Counted from the stretch's first letter, positions 18,395 to 27,508 are shown. The stretch: DNA of 64,000 nt from Paenibacillus sp. MAHUQ-63 (GCF_028765165.1 NZ_JARADB010000001.1:248001-312000); one strand, 5' to 3'. Notes: generated from the letters alone by a model not told the origin. Program-made: numbers and translations.

Positions 18395-19288
18395 CTATCC
18401 TTTGACCGAGCCGAGCATAATGCCTTTGACAAAGTAACGCTGAATGAACGGATACACGAGCAGAATCGGAACCATCACGATAGTTAGCGTGGCATACTTC
18501 AGCGTCTCCGTCGTCGCCTGTTCGCCGCCGGTTTCGGCTGCATTACCGCCGGTGGCAATCTCTTTCATGCCGGCCCCTTCGATAATTTCGCGAAGAAACA
18601 GCATAAGCGGCCATTTCTCAACGCTGCGGATATAGATCACGCCGTTAAAGAAGTTGTTCCAGTAACCGACGGCGGCAAACAGCGCAAGCGTCGCGATGAT
18701 CGGCGTCGATAACGGAACGATGATGCGAAACAAGATGTAAGGGTCCGAAGCGCCGTCGATGCGCGCCGCTTCCTCCAGCTCCTCGGGCAGACTTTCGTAG
18801 AAATTTTTCATCAGAATGAGGCTGAAACCGGAAAATAAGGATGGCAGCACCAGTGCCGCGAGCGAGTCCAGCAGGCCGAGGGAACGCATCAAGTAGTAGT
18901 TCGGAATAAGCCCCCCGCTGAACAACATCGTAAATACGATAAGCAGCATGAATATTTTCCTGCCCTTTAACACCTTCTTGGAAAGCGGATAGGCCGTTAT
19001 GATGTAGAGAAAGAGGCCAAGCGACACACCGCATACGGTTACCAGAATCGTATTCCTATAGCTCACCCATAAGATGCGATGCGACATGATCTCCCTATAA
19101 GCGCTTATTTCGAAATCCTGCGGCCATATCATCATCGGATTATCCACGTAAGCGGCATAGGAGCTGAATGAGACGGCAAGCACATTGACGAACGGATACA
19201 GCATCGCCAGACATACGAGCGTGAGCAGCACATAGTTGATCCAATCAAATACCTCAAGCTTCACTTTGGTTAGCTTCATAAGTTTCAT
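18395..19288 (-). CDS. LplC/YtcP-type ABC permease, cluster 2
   Basis: Membrane permease with six predicted helices. The EAA loop reads ELEEAARIDGASDPYILF around residues 185-202 and the C-terminus is YFVKGIMLGSVKG, the YtcP/LplC hallmark. AGGTGA lies just before the ATG and overlaps the region after the LplB stop (8-base gap). A 57-bp gap follows before the solute-binding protein. Confidence 0.94.
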   Translation of the reverse strand: MKLMKLTKVKLEVFDWINYVLLTLVCLAMLYPFVNVLAVSFSSYAAYVDNPMMIWPQDFEISAYREIMSHRILWVSYRNTILVTVCGVSLGLFLYIITAYPLSKKVLKGRKIFMLLIVFTMLFSGGLIPNYYLMRSLGLLDSLAALVLPSLFSGFSLILMKNFYESLPEELEEAARIDGASDPYILFRIIVPLSTPIIATLALFAAVGYWNNFFNGVIYIRSVEKWPLMLFLREIIEGAGMKEIATGGNAAETGGEQATTETLKYATLTIVMVPILLVYPFIQRYFVKGIMLGSVKG

Positions 19289-19296
19289 CTAGTCAC

Positions 19297-20250
19297 CTAC
19301 CAGATTTGTTTTCCGAATACGCGCGCAAGCCGGTTCGCCAGCAGGATCAGCACTAAGCCGACCAAAGCTTTGAATAATCCGACGGCAGCGGCGAAAGACA
19401 GACGTCCGTCGATAAGTCCAACCCGGTACGTATACGTTTCAAAGACATCGGCTACGTCATACGTCATCGGGTTGTACAGCAGGAACACCTGCTCGAAGCC
19501 GTTGTCGAGGATGTGGCCGACCTGCAGGATGAGCAGCACCACGATGGTCGACGTAATCCCCGGCAGCGTGATATGGCGGATCTGCTGGAACCGCCCCGCT
19601 CCATCCATTTTGGCCGATTCATACAAGGTCGGATCAATAGCGGTCATCGCCGCCAGATAAATGATCGTGCCCCAGCCTACACCCTTCCACACCTCTGCGG
19701 AGATGATGATCGTCCGAAAATATTCCGCCTTCAGCAGGAAGGGGATGGGCTCATGGCCGAGTGTTTGCAGAAGTTGGTTGACGATGCCCGTTGAAGGAGA
19801 CAGAAAGTTCATGACCATGCCGGCCAAGACGACCCAAGAAATGAAGTGAGGTAAGTATAGAATCGTTTGCGATACCCGCTTGAACAGCAAATGCCGAACC
19901 TCGTTCAGCATCACAGCCAATAGGATGGGCGCGGGAAATTCGAAAATAATCTGATACATACTGAGCAGCAGCGAATTACGCAGTACCTTGTAGAAGTCGG
20001 GAGCTTGGATCAGGTACTCGAAGTTATCAAGCCCGACCCAGTCGCTGCCCCAGATGCCCCGAACGAGACTGAAGTCCTGAAAGGCGATAACAATGCCGGT
20101 CATCGGAATATATTTGAAGATGATCAAATACAGAAAGCCCGGTATCAAAAATACGTACAGCCACTTATGATGGGACATATGCTTGCGGAATGCCTGCCTG
20201 CGCGTCTTCGCCCCGGCGGCGGATACCGCTTGTTGCGCTGTGAATGCCAT
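19297..20250 (-). CDS. LplB-type ABC permease, cluster 2
   Basis: First gene of the large operon and partner of the LplC-like permease. Its 317 residues include six predicted helices, the motif FKYIPMTGIVIAFQDF after the first helix, and an EAA loop at LYESAKMDGAGRFQQI. An upstream TTG at 20319 is in frame but has no ribosome binding site. The ATG at 20250 has GAGGAA 4 bases upstream and starts at the usual N-terminus. No ATPase gene is linked. Confidence 0.92.
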   Translation of the reverse strand: MAFTAQQAVSAAGAKTRRQAFRKHMSHHKWLYVFLIPGFLYLIIFKYIPMTGIVIAFQDFSLVRGIWGSDWVGLDNFEYLIQAPDFYKVLRNSLLLSMYQIIFEFPAPILLAVMLNEVRHLLFKRVSQTILYLPHFISWVVLAGMVMNFLSPSTGIVNQLLQTLGHEPIPFLLKAEYFRTIIISAEVWKGVGWGTIIYLAAMTAIDPTLYESAKMDGAGRFQQIRHITLPGITSTIVVLLILQVGHILDNGFEQVFLLYNPMTYDVADVFETYTYRVGLIDGRLSFAAAVGLFKALVGLVLILLANRLARVFGKQIW

Positions 20251-20295
20251 CGGTTCCTCTGTCCTTTCCTGCAGCGATTTGTTTAACGTATCGTC

Positions 20296-20301
20296 ATTGT
20301 A
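20296..20301 (-). promoter_or_regulatory. Probable -10 element of the LplB-GH36-exoprotein operon
   Basis: TACAAT on the minus strand, about 46 bases before the LplB start. The position 17 bases upstream is only a T-run, so an activator is probably needed. A two-block direct repeat lies immediately upstream. Confidence 0.45.
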
Positions 20302-20328
20302 GCGAAGCCAGGGCTGCAAAAAAATCTA

Positions 20329-20358
20329 ATATCTCGCGAAAATGTTTGTTATTTCACC
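20329..20358 (-). promoter_or_regulatory. Two-block direct repeat upstream of the LplB operon (candidate regulator site A)
   Basis: Minus-strand blocks GTGAAATAACAAA and TCGCGAGATAT, with GYGARATA recurring at a 20-bp step. The same arrangement occurs at 22020-22048. It sits just upstream of the -35 position, where an AraC-type activator would bind. Confidence 0.5.
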
Positions 20359-20372
20359 GACTTGCCAAAACG

Positions 20373-20415
20373 TAAAAAACGCTTGGCCCCCTCCACCATG
20401 GAGTTAGCCAAGCGT
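20373..20415 (-). terminator. Terminator after the divergent solute-binding protein gene
   Basis: ACGCTTGGC and GCCAAGCGT enclose an inner CTCCA/TGGAG stem. On the minus strand the hairpin is followed by TTTTTT. It separates the single solute-binding protein gene from the LplB operon. Confidence 0.85.
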
Positions 20416-20428
20416 CGAACAGCTGCAA

Positions 20429-21937
20429 TCAGGGTGATAGCAATCCCTGCTCCTTCAGCTGCTCCTCCGCAGCCTCCAGGTATTGCTTGTAGTGATAGTC
20501 ATTCTCCAGCGTACGCAGAAATTCGTCGTAAGTCGCTAGATCGCGTTTGCCGTATATAAATTTGTAAAGTTCCTCGGTTATGTAACGATTCGCTTCGTCA
20601 GGCACATAATCCGCAGGAGGGTCTATAAACGAATCGAGCACCTCCAGTCGCGGCTGGTTCATGGCATAGGTGAAGTAAGGCTCCTGCTTGGGAAACTTCG
20701 TCCTTAAGTACACCATTTCATCCCGGCCGGTCAGTTGGTACAGATAGGCGTACTTGACGTCGCTCATGCTGTCGGTGGGCGTAATGCTGCCGTTTCGCAT
20801 CGCATAATGCTTTCCTTCCAGTCCATACATGACCAGCCGGTTCCCTTCCGGAGAAGAAACATAGTTGATAAGCTTAATGATTTTGTCCAGCTTGGCCGGA
20901 TTTCGTGCGAGAGCCCCGGACATGACCAGCATGTTCGTTGCACCCGGATCGTAGAAGTCCGTATACGTACCGCCAGGCCCCGATGGGCTCGGCAGCTGAA
21001 TCCATTCCGCAGCCGGGTTGTAAGGCTTCCATTCTTTGACCTTGTTGTCATTAATAATATTAGGCCAGTTGTAATAAAAGAGGCCGATCTGACCTTGAAA
21101 TGCCTTCATTTCATGCTGATTTTTCATATTCGATAAGAAATCGGGATCTACGGCTCCTGCCTGAATGAGCGATTGGATATAACTTATCGCCGGCTTCATG
21201 TTGGGATCGTAGAGCGAGTTCATTAAAGCGCCGTTTTTCTGGTAGAAATGACCCGGGTAGGTTGTGCCGAAAGCGCCGAAGATGGGGCCTAGCGCCAAAT
21301 AAGGCGCACCGCTGAAGCCATACGTATCTTGAATCCCGTTACCGTCGGGATCACCAGCGGTCATGGCTTTCGCCACGGTTTTCAGCTCCTCCAGATTCCC
21401 CGGGGGCTGCAATCCGAGCCGATCCAACCAGTCCTTGCGAGCCCAGTATGTATATTGGAAAGCGGTATTATTCCGAGCGATCCCATATTGCTTACCGTTA
21501 TATTGGGTTATCGTAGGATTCCCGCCTCCGGCAAAATCGATGGCCGGCTTCAGCAAGTCCACGTAAGGAGATAAATCCAGAAGCGCGTCCTGCTTCACCA
21601 GCTTCGTCAGCGTACGGCGGTCTACATAAAATAAATCGGGTGGATTGCCTTCGGCAAGCCGGATATTCAGTTGATTTCTGCAAGCGTCGCCAAGGCACTG
21701 GAGAATATGCAGGTCGATGCCCAGCACCGAGTCAAGCTGATGTTTAATATCATCGTCCTGCGCATCCGGCAGCTCGCTTCCCGCTACAAGCACCTCGATA
21801 AGAGGAGCCCCCTTCGCCGGCGCGGTTGATTCAGCTGGGGATGAAGCTGCCGGGTAAATTCCTTTGCACGAAGCAAGCAGCAAGGCACAAGCCAGCACTA
21901 AGGCGGTAACTGTCAGAGTTGTCCGTGAACCGCTCAT
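20429..21937 (-). CDS. Second large solute-binding lipoprotein of cluster 2
   Basis: Lipid-anchored sugar receptor of 502 residues with lipobox L-L-A-S-C (Cys24) and a DPDGNGIQDTYGF loop. The ATG at 21937 is chosen because AAGGAGG lies 9 bases upstream; an ATG at 21946 would touch that site. It is a monocistronic unit between its own promoter and a strong terminator, next to and divergent from the histidine kinase. It could be a second importer receptor or a binding protein that presents ligand to the kinase; the sequence does not decide. Confidence 0.9.
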   Translation of the reverse strand: MSGSRTTLTVTALVLACALLLASCKGIYPAASSPAESTAPAKGAPLIEVLVAGSELPDAQDDDIKHQLDSVLGIDLHILQCLGDACRNQLNIRLAEGNPPDLFYVDRRTLTKLVKQDALLDLSPYVDLLKPAIDFAGGGNPTITQYNGKQYGIARNNTAFQYTYWARKDWLDRLGLQPPGNLEELKTVAKAMTAGDPDGNGIQDTYGFSGAPYLALGPIFGAFGTTYPGHFYQKNGALMNSLYDPNMKPAISYIQSLIQAGAVDPDFLSNMKNQHEMKAFQGQIGLFYYNWPNIINDNKVKEWKPYNPAAEWIQLPSPSGPGGTYTDFYDPGATNMLVMSGALARNPAKLDKIIKLINYVSSPEGNRLVMYGLEGKHYAMRNGSITPTDSMSDVKYAYLYQLTGRDEMVYLRTKFPKQEPYFTYAMNQPRLEVLDSFIDPPADYVPDEANRYITEELYKFIYGKRDLATYDEFLRTLENDYHYKQYLEAAEEQLKEQGLLSP

Positions 21938-21975
21938 ATGATACATCCTCCTTCCGCTCGTGCTGCAATACTTTA

Positions 21976-21991
21976 ATTATAAACGCTTTCA
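21976..21991 (-). promoter_or_regulatory. -10 element overlapping a cre-like site, second solute-binding protein gene
   Basis: On the minus strand, TGAAAGCGTTTATA (21978-21991) matches the cre consensus at 13 of 14 positions, and TATAAT (21976-21981) overlaps its end. CcpA bound here would block RNA polymerase. Confidence 0.5.
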
Positions 21992-22019
21992 CTGCCATAG
22001 ACCATGATACCCGCTTTTC

Positions 22020-22048
22020 ATATTTCACGATTTGTTTTGTTATTTCGC
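22020..22048 (-). promoter_or_regulatory. Two-block direct repeat in the divergent promoter region (candidate regulator site B)
   Basis: Minus-strand blocks GCGAAATAACAAA and TCGTGAAATAT match site A at 20329-20358 with the same 20-bp step. The site lies 11 bp further from the -10 element than site A does, which is one helical turn. Confidence 0.5.
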
Positions 22049-22088
22049 TTTTTTGGTTTTGCGCTGTCCATGACCGCCTTTTTGCTTT

Positions 22089-22094
22089 TATAAT
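22089..22094 (+). promoter_or_regulatory. Probable -10 element of the cluster 2 kinase-regulator operon
   Basis: TATAAT 37 bases upstream of the kinase ATG. The -35 region is poor. Confidence 0.4.
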
Positions 22095-22131
22095 GAACAT
22101 AGAACGAGAACAGCGCCGGAAGGACGGTCGC

Positions 22132-23934
22132 ATGGATATGGTACGAATGCTGGGGGTAAGATCTTCACTTCGCTTTAAGCTGTCAACGAAAATGTTCGTG
22201 ATCACCTTCGCTTTGGTAGAAGCTATCATTTTATTGCTCGGCTTCTCCTATTACCGGTATTCGTCGAACACGCTGCAGGCGGCGCAGACCGAGTATGCCG
22301 AGCAAATGGTCCAGAAATCGGATAAATATTTACAGTTAAATCTCGCAAATATTCGCAGCTTTTTCCTGTCCGTCGCGAACGACAACCGGCTGCGAACCGG
22401 AACGGAGTCGGAAATGCGCAGATGGCTGAATGAAAACCTCATTTATTTCATGCCAAGCGCCAGTAATATTCATGTTATCGTTGGTGACCATACGGTGATT
22501 GGGACGACGCCGAACGGCTGGAAGTTGACAGAAAGCCATTTTTTGATGCAGAAGCTTAATGCCGTTCTGAATCGGGGGGAGCTCTATTGGATCGGCCCTT
22601 ACTTCTCACCGGTCTCCGGCTACACGGTTTCCGTTGCGATGCGGATTGAGGACAGTTCAGGAAGCGCCCGGCTGCTGCTGGTCGATCTGGACTTGCCCGG
22701 CCTGTATGAAGCGCTCATTCCCGAGAGCACTTCCCGTATGCAGGGCTCGCTGCTGCTCCTCGATGCGGGAAACAATCTCGTCTATGCCAAGCCGCCTTAT
22801 GCCGAATATTCCGTATTTACCAAAAGCTTCAGCCTGACGAGTCTCCCCGCTTCCAGCTTCAATGCCAGCTGGACGAGAACGGAGCTTAAGGATGCCGCTC
22901 AGCACAACCTGTTTCTGACTCGCAGCCGGACGAACTTCGTCGGATGGCAGGTCGTGTGGGTGCTCGACCAGCAGACGCTGCTAGAGCCTCTGCAGAAGCT
23001 GCTGGAATATACCGTATGGATGGCTATTCTTTCCTTAGTGCTGTCATTTGGGATCGCCGGTCTGATCTCCGTGCTTGTCAGCCGTCCGATCCGCAGTATC
23101 GCCTCGACGATGAATGAAGTCAGCAAGGGCAACCTGAATGTCTCCATTCATATGACCCGAGCTGACGAGTTAGGCCTGTTGGCCGGCCATTTCAACCGGA
23201 TGGTCGGGCGTCTAAAGGGCTTGATCGAAGATTTGCGCCATACCGAGGAACAGCGGAAAGCCGCTGATTTCAAAGCGCTTCAAGCCCAGATCAAGCCGCA
23301 TTTTCTATATAATACACTGAATACCATCAGTATGGTGACCCGGCAGGGCAAGCACGAGCAGGCCGACGAGCTCATCTCGGCACTCACCGATCAGCTGCAG
23401 TACAGCTTGGACGCCTCCCCCGCCCCGGTCACGTTCCGCGAGGAGCTGAGGTCGATGGAAAGCTATATTACGCTGATGAGCGCGAGATATAAGGGCGCTT
23501 TCGTATATGAATCTGACATCGATCCGGCCGTATTGGAACGCCTGCTTCCGAAGTTCACTCTACAACCGCTTATCGAAAATGCCATATTCCACGGTCTGGT
23601 TCCGCTCGGGCGGCCTGGCACTCTCTTCATCGGCGCTTCAGATCACGGAGCAAGCTGGGAGCTCATGATTGAGGACGACGGCGTCGGCATGTCCGAATCC
23701 AAGCTGCAGCAGCTGCGTGACAAGATCGACGGCAAGGAACGATCCGACCGGATCGGCATGGTCAATGTGCACCGGCGGCTGCAGCTCATGTTCGGGGAAC
23801 GTTATGCGGTCCACATGGAAAGCACCGCAACCGCAGGAACGCGGATTATTATATCGCTGCCTATCGTGAATAATGCGTCATATCTTACTTTACTGGAGGT
23901 CGCTTCCAATGAAAAGGGTATTGCTCGTGGATGA
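22132..23934 (+). CDS. YesM-type sensor histidine kinase, cluster 2
   Basis: Membrane sensor kinase of 600 residues. An N-terminal helix (about 25-45) and a second one near 300-320 flank the extracellular sensing part. A HAMP region follows (SRPIRSIASTMNEVSKGN), then the phosphoacceptor H390 in QIKPHFLYNTLNTI, the N box PLIENAIFHG and the ATP lid EDDGVGM. The frame is open back to 21919, but GGAAGGA lies 7 bases before the ATG at 22132 and the transmembrane start fits there. It overlaps the response regulator gene by 26 bp. Confidence 0.92.
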   Translation: MDMVRMLGVRSSLRFKLSTKMFVITFALVEAIILLLGFSYYRYSSNTLQAAQTEYAEQMVQKSDKYLQLNLANIRSFFLSVANDNRLRTGTESEMRRWLNENLIYFMPSASNIHVIVGDHTVIGTTPNGWKLTESHFLMQKLNAVLNRGELYWIGPYFSPVSGYTVSVAMRIEDSSGSARLLLVDLDLPGLYEALIPESTSRMQGSLLLLDAGNNLVYAKPPYAEYSVFTKSFSLTSLPASSFNASWTRTELKDAAQHNLFLTRSRTNFVGWQVVWVLDQQTLLEPLQKLLEYTVWMAILSLVLSFGIAGLISVLVSRPIRSIASTMNEVSKGNLNVSIHMTRADELGLLAGHFNRMVGRLKGLIEDLRHTEEQRKAADFKALQAQIKPHFLYNTLNTISMVTRQGKHEQADELISALTDQLQYSLDASPAPVTFREELRSMESYITLMSARYKGAFVYESDIDPAVLERLLPKFTLQPLIENAIFHGLVPLGRPGTLFIGASDHGASWELMIEDDGVGMSESKLQQLRDKIDGKERSDRIGMVNVHRRLQLMFGERYAVHMESTATAGTRIIISLPIVNNASYLTLLEVASNEKGIARG

Positions 23935-25516
23935 CGAGCCGGCTGCAAGAGAGCATATCCGCGACAGCTTTCCGTGGACTACCTGCGGCTGCGAGATTGT
24001 CGGCGAAGCCGGGAACGGCGAGGAAGCGCTCGCGTTATGTGCCGTTCTCAAGCCGGATATTGCGCTTATCGACATCACCATGCCCGTCATGGACGGTATG
24101 GAGCTGCTACGGAGGCTTGACACCGAGCATCCCGGCGTACGCAGCATTATGCTGACCGCGCACCGGGATTTCACCTACGCGCAGCAGGCCATCCTGCATA
24201 AAGCCTTCGGCTACGTGCTTAAGGCCCCTGTCAGCATGGTAGAAATGAAAAAGGCGCTTGACCGCGCCTGCCTTGACTTGGACCGGGATCTGCACTTCGA
24301 CCGGCACGAGAAATCGCATGCCCAGATGCTGCGCAGCTATCAGTATCCGCTGCGCCGCAAATTTTTCTCCGATGTGCTGCACGGCCTGTTCAACAAGCAG
24401 GAAGAGTTGATTCGGGAGGGCGTCAGACTTGGCATGAATCTGGCATCCCCGGAGCATGTCTTGATGATCTGCGCTGCCGACCGCCTCGAAGCTTACGCAG
24501 CCCGGTACCCGGACAGAGATAAATCGCTGATCGAATACAGTATGCTTGAGATCGTGCGGGAGACCTTGAGAGACACCGAGCAGCGCCCGTTCGAATTGTT
24601 CCCCCTGGAATTCGGTCAATTCGTTCTCCTGCTTGGAGGTGACGAAGCGAACAGCGAGCCGTACGACTCGCGTGTACAGCGCGTATACCGCTCGATATCG
24701 GCCCCGCTAAGCACGTATTTACAGATGGGACTGACGGCCAGCTACAGCCGTCCCTTTCCATCATTAACCGGCTTGCGCAAAGTGTATGCGGATACGTTGA
24801 AGTTTGCCGTTCTGCGCTTCTACCAGGACCGGCCTGCGGCATTAGATGCGGGAGGGCCCCTGCTGTTTCAACAGGTTCCCGCTGAGCGTTGGGCCGAATG
24901 CAGCCGGCGGCTGGATGCGCTTCTTAAGCAGGAACAGCCGGACCTGGAGGATTGGTCCAAAGAGGTCAAGCTGCTCCTCCAGCGGTTTCAGCCGGATCCG
25001 GCCTCGGCCCGTTGCTTGTTCGAGCAGCTCAAACCGATCGTGGAGCAGCGTTTTCCAGCGCTGCCTGCACAGGAACCTTCATGGCCCCGGTTTGCTTCCT
25101 CGGCCAGCTTGACCGAGGCGCTTGCCGAGCTGACCGCGTATATCAAAGAGCAACTGAAAAGCCGCTCCTCGCTGCGCGAGCTGCGGCCGGAAATCGCTGC
25201 GGCTGTCCACTATATCAAGAAGCACCTGCATCTGGAGCTGACGTTGGATTTGATCGCCGGCAACGTACAGCTGAGCCCCTCCTATTTCGGCCATCTGTTC
25301 AAGAAGGAAGTCGGCGTATCCTTAATCGACTATATTGTGGAACAGCGCGTCGAGATGGCCAAGACCTACTTAACCGACGGACAATACCGCAATTACGAGC
25401 TGGCGGAACGGATTGGCTTCCAAAACTATTCATACTTTTGCACCATTTTCAAAAAACATACAGGCATGACGCCGAATGAGTACAAAAATGCGAATAAGAC
25501 GAAGACACATGTATAG
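23909..25516 (+). CDS. YesN-type response regulator (REC + AraC HTH), cluster 2
   Basis: Response regulator of 535 residues that probably activates the neighbouring Lpl operon. The receiver domain occupies about 1-120 with D8, D9 and phosphoacceptor D55 in LIDITMP. A long middle segment is followed by an AraC-type double helix-turn-helix in the last 100 residues (LDLIAGNVQLSPSYFGHLF and IGFQNYSYFC). GGAGGT 8 bases before the ATG at 23909 sets the start; an upstream in-frame ATG at 23873 has no such site. A strong terminator follows. Confidence 0.94.
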   Translation: MKRVLLVDDEPAAREHIRDSFPWTTCGCEIVGEAGNGEEALALCAVLKPDIALIDITMPVMDGMELLRRLDTEHPGVRSIMLTAHRDFTYAQQAILHKAFGYVLKAPVSMVEMKKALDRACLDLDRDLHFDRHEKSHAQMLRSYQYPLRRKFFSDVLHGLFNKQEELIREGVRLGMNLASPEHVLMICAADRLEAYAARYPDRDKSLIEYSMLEIVRETLRDTEQRPFELFPLEFGQFVLLLGGDEANSEPYDSRVQRVYRSISAPLSTYLQMGLTASYSRPFPSLTGLRKVYADTLKFAVLRFYQDRPAALDAGGPLLFQQVPAERWAECSRRLDALLKQEQPDLEDWSKEVKLLLQRFQPDPASARCLFEQLKPIVEQRFPALPAQEPSWPRFASSASLTEALAELTAYIKEQLKSRSSLRELRPEIAAAVHYIKKHLHLELTLDLIAGNVQLSPSYFGHLFKKEVGVSLIDYIVEQRVEMAKTYLTDGQYRNYELAERIGFQNYSYFCTIFKKHTGMTPNEYKNANKTKTHV

Positions 25517-25521
25517 AAATG

Positions 25522-25558
25522 AAAACTCCCCTCGCTGCGAATCATGCAGGGGAGTTTT
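25522..25558 (+). terminator. Terminator of the cluster 2 kinase-regulator operon
   Basis: AAAACTCCCC and GGGGAGTTTT pair, with an inner CTGC/GCAG stem, just after the regulator stop. Confidence 0.85.
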
Positions 25559-25753
25559 GCATTTGGTTCTCTGTTAAATAGCGGCAAATCTAATAATTTG
25601 AATCAGGAAAAGTCTTCTAAGAACGATGACGCCTCTGGCATTCATAAATCGGATGACAATGAAAGTGCGGCGGCGGTTAACGACACGACCGTTAAACACG
25701 GTTATGGTTCCATTGGCATTTCGGTAAACAATGCCATAGAAGTGATTGAGTAA
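25544..25753 (+). CDS. Hypothetical Asn/Ser/Lys-rich protein or gene remnant
   Basis: The frame encodes up to 69 residues rich in Asn, Ser, Asp and Lys, ending with VNNAIEVIE. Its third-base pattern looks coding. The first ATG, however, lies inside the preceding terminator hairpin and has no ribosome binding site, so this may be the 3' end of a decayed gene. An opposite-strand frame at 25574-25771 is an alternative, but its Arg-rich product looks less natural. No family recognised. Confidence 0.3.
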   Translation: MQGSFAFGSLLNSGKSNNLNQEKSSKNDDASGIHKSDDNESAAAVNDTTVKHGYGSIGISVNNAIEVIE

Positions 25754-25972
25754 TAAGGTCATTTTTAACATTCCTTTCGGCTGTGATACTATACAATATG
25801 CTGAAATGGCATGTCTGCGAGGGCTAATTTAATAGATTAGTATGGAGATCTTCTACTTTTGGAGTAGATCTTTTATAGCATATTCATAATAATCACACAT
25901 AGTAAACAATCTGACTTTACAAATAAAAGCTATCATTGACTCGAAGCTAGTAATCCAAAAGGAGTGTGAGAG
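25754..25972. other. Intergenic stretch before the PHP phosphoesterase gene
   Basis: AT-rich sequence with one hairpin at 25846-25871 (AGATCT-CTACT / AGTAGATCT) followed by TTTTAT, which could be a terminator or leader structure. Otherwise I see no coding signal. Confidence 0.5.
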
Positions 25973-27487
25973 ATGATGAGATTGAATCGTAAATCATTCC
26001 CCATGTTGGCGGTAACCTTACTCGCCACAACAGCTTTTACCACGCAGGGCTTTACCAATGGGTTCCAACTGCCGACGGCAGAAGCCAAAGGACCGAGTAA
26101 AAAGGAGGCTTCATGGCTCGCCGGGGATCATCACGTTCATAGTGAATGGAGTGTCGGTTGGGATAATTCTACCACCCCGCCAACTGCTATCAAAGGCGGA
26201 GATGCCGTTTATCCGATTACGAAGAACGCTCAAATGGCCAAATCCTATGGCGTGGATTGGATGGTTTCCACGGATCACGGCGGTCCAAACCATTCAAAAG
26301 TGAATTTGGAGCAGGCTTATCCCGAAGTGCTCAAAGCCCGTGCAGCGGTTCCTGACCTGATTTTATTCTATGGCATGGAATTTGATACACCCGCAGCGGA
26401 TCATAGTTCATTAATCATTCCGAAGACCGATCAAGAGTCACAGACCCTCTATAATATTGAAAATAAGTTTAATAAGCGCGATCCCTATCCTACTGATCCG
26501 CAGCGTGATACGGAATCCAACATGATCGATGCTCTAACTTATATGAAAGACTTAGAAGAACCGCCTGTTCTTTTTGCAAACCATCCTGCGCGCTCAGCTA
26601 ATGCAGGCGGCGTTTGGGGGCAGGATACTCCGCAGGAGTTCCGCAATTGGAACGATGCAGCACCAAATGTCTCCGTTGGTATGGAGGGGGCACCCGGTCA
26701 TCAAGCGGGAGCAGTCAACCCCGATGGTTCCATTGATCCTAACGGCAGCCGAGGCGGTTATGGCGGCTACCCGACCATGGGCGGATTCGATCAGATGAGC
26801 GCTAAAGTAGGCGGTCTATGGGATTCCATGTTAGGCGAGGGCAGGCATTGGTGGATCACCTCAACTTCCGATTCACATGTAAACTGGCGTGACGGCGGCA
26901 GCGACTTCTGGCCTGGCGAATATTCCAAAACCTACGTGAAGGCTGAGAAAACTCACGAGGATATTTTGGATGGTCTGCGGAATGGACGGGTATTCGTAAC
27001 AACCGGCGATTTAATTAATGAACTGGATGTGACTGCGCAAGCGGCAGGAAAGTCCCCTGCTCATGCTGAGTCGAATGGCAATCGAGCTTCCATCGGTGAA
27101 ACATTGAATATTCCAAAGAAAGATGGAAGCGATGTCACATTGACGATTCGATTCAAAGACCCGAACGCAACCAATAACCACGGGGATAACCCAAAAGTCA
27201 ATCGCGTCGATCTGATCATGGGTGAAGTGACAGGAAAAGTAGATAATCGATCTGCGGCGACCAACCCGACTACGCAAGTGGTTGCTAGATTCGACGAGAG
27301 CAGCTGGAAGCAAGACGGCGAGTATATGACGATTACGTACACATTGCACAATGTGAACAAAGATAGTTACATTCGGGTTCGCGGAACAAACACGAGTGAA
27401 CTTGAACCTAGCCTTGATCCTAAAGGTGAAGATCCATGGAAAGACCTTTGGTTCTACTCCAACCCTATCTTTTTGAATTTGAAATAA
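25973..27487 (+). CDS. Secreted PHP-domain metal-dependent phosphoesterase
   Basis: Exported 504-residue protein with a signal peptide ending near AEAKG (about residue 40). The PHP motifs are in order: DHHVH at 52-56, STDHGG, YGMEF, FANHPAR and a late TSTSDSHVNW, which together make a multi-metal phosphoesterase site. The C-terminal 150 residues look like an added beta-rich domain. The substrate is unknown. GGAG lies 8 bases before the first of two ATGs. A terminator separates it from the HupE-like gene downstream. Confidence 0.85.
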   Translation: MMRLNRKSFPMLAVTLLATTAFTTQGFTNGFQLPTAEAKGPSKKEASWLAGDHHVHSEWSVGWDNSTTPPTAIKGGDAVYPITKNAQMAKSYGVDWMVSTDHGGPNHSKVNLEQAYPEVLKARAAVPDLILFYGMEFDTPAADHSSLIIPKTDQESQTLYNIENKFNKRDPYPTDPQRDTESNMIDALTYMKDLEEPPVLFANHPARSANAGGVWGQDTPQEFRNWNDAAPNVSVGMEGAPGHQAGAVNPDGSIDPNGSRGGYGGYPTMGGFDQMSAKVGGLWDSMLGEGRHWWITSTSDSHVNWRDGGSDFWPGEYSKTYVKAEKTHEDILDGLRNGRVFVTTGDLINELDVTAQAAGKSPAHAESNGNRASIGETLNIPKKDGSDVTLTIRFKDPNATNNHGDNPKVNRVDLIMGEVTGKVDNRSAATNPTTQVVARFDESSWKQDGEYMTITYTLHNVNKDSYIRVRGTNTSELEPSLDPKGEDPWKDLWFYSNPIFLNLK

Positions 27488-27508
27488 ATTCAAGACAATG
27501 ATTTGCGG

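Noticed and set aside
25574..25771. A minus-strand 65-codon frame opposite the Asn/Ser-rich small gene
   Set aside because: No ribosome binding site, Arg-rich ends, and the plus-strand third-base pattern looks more like coding DNA, though I am not certain of either.
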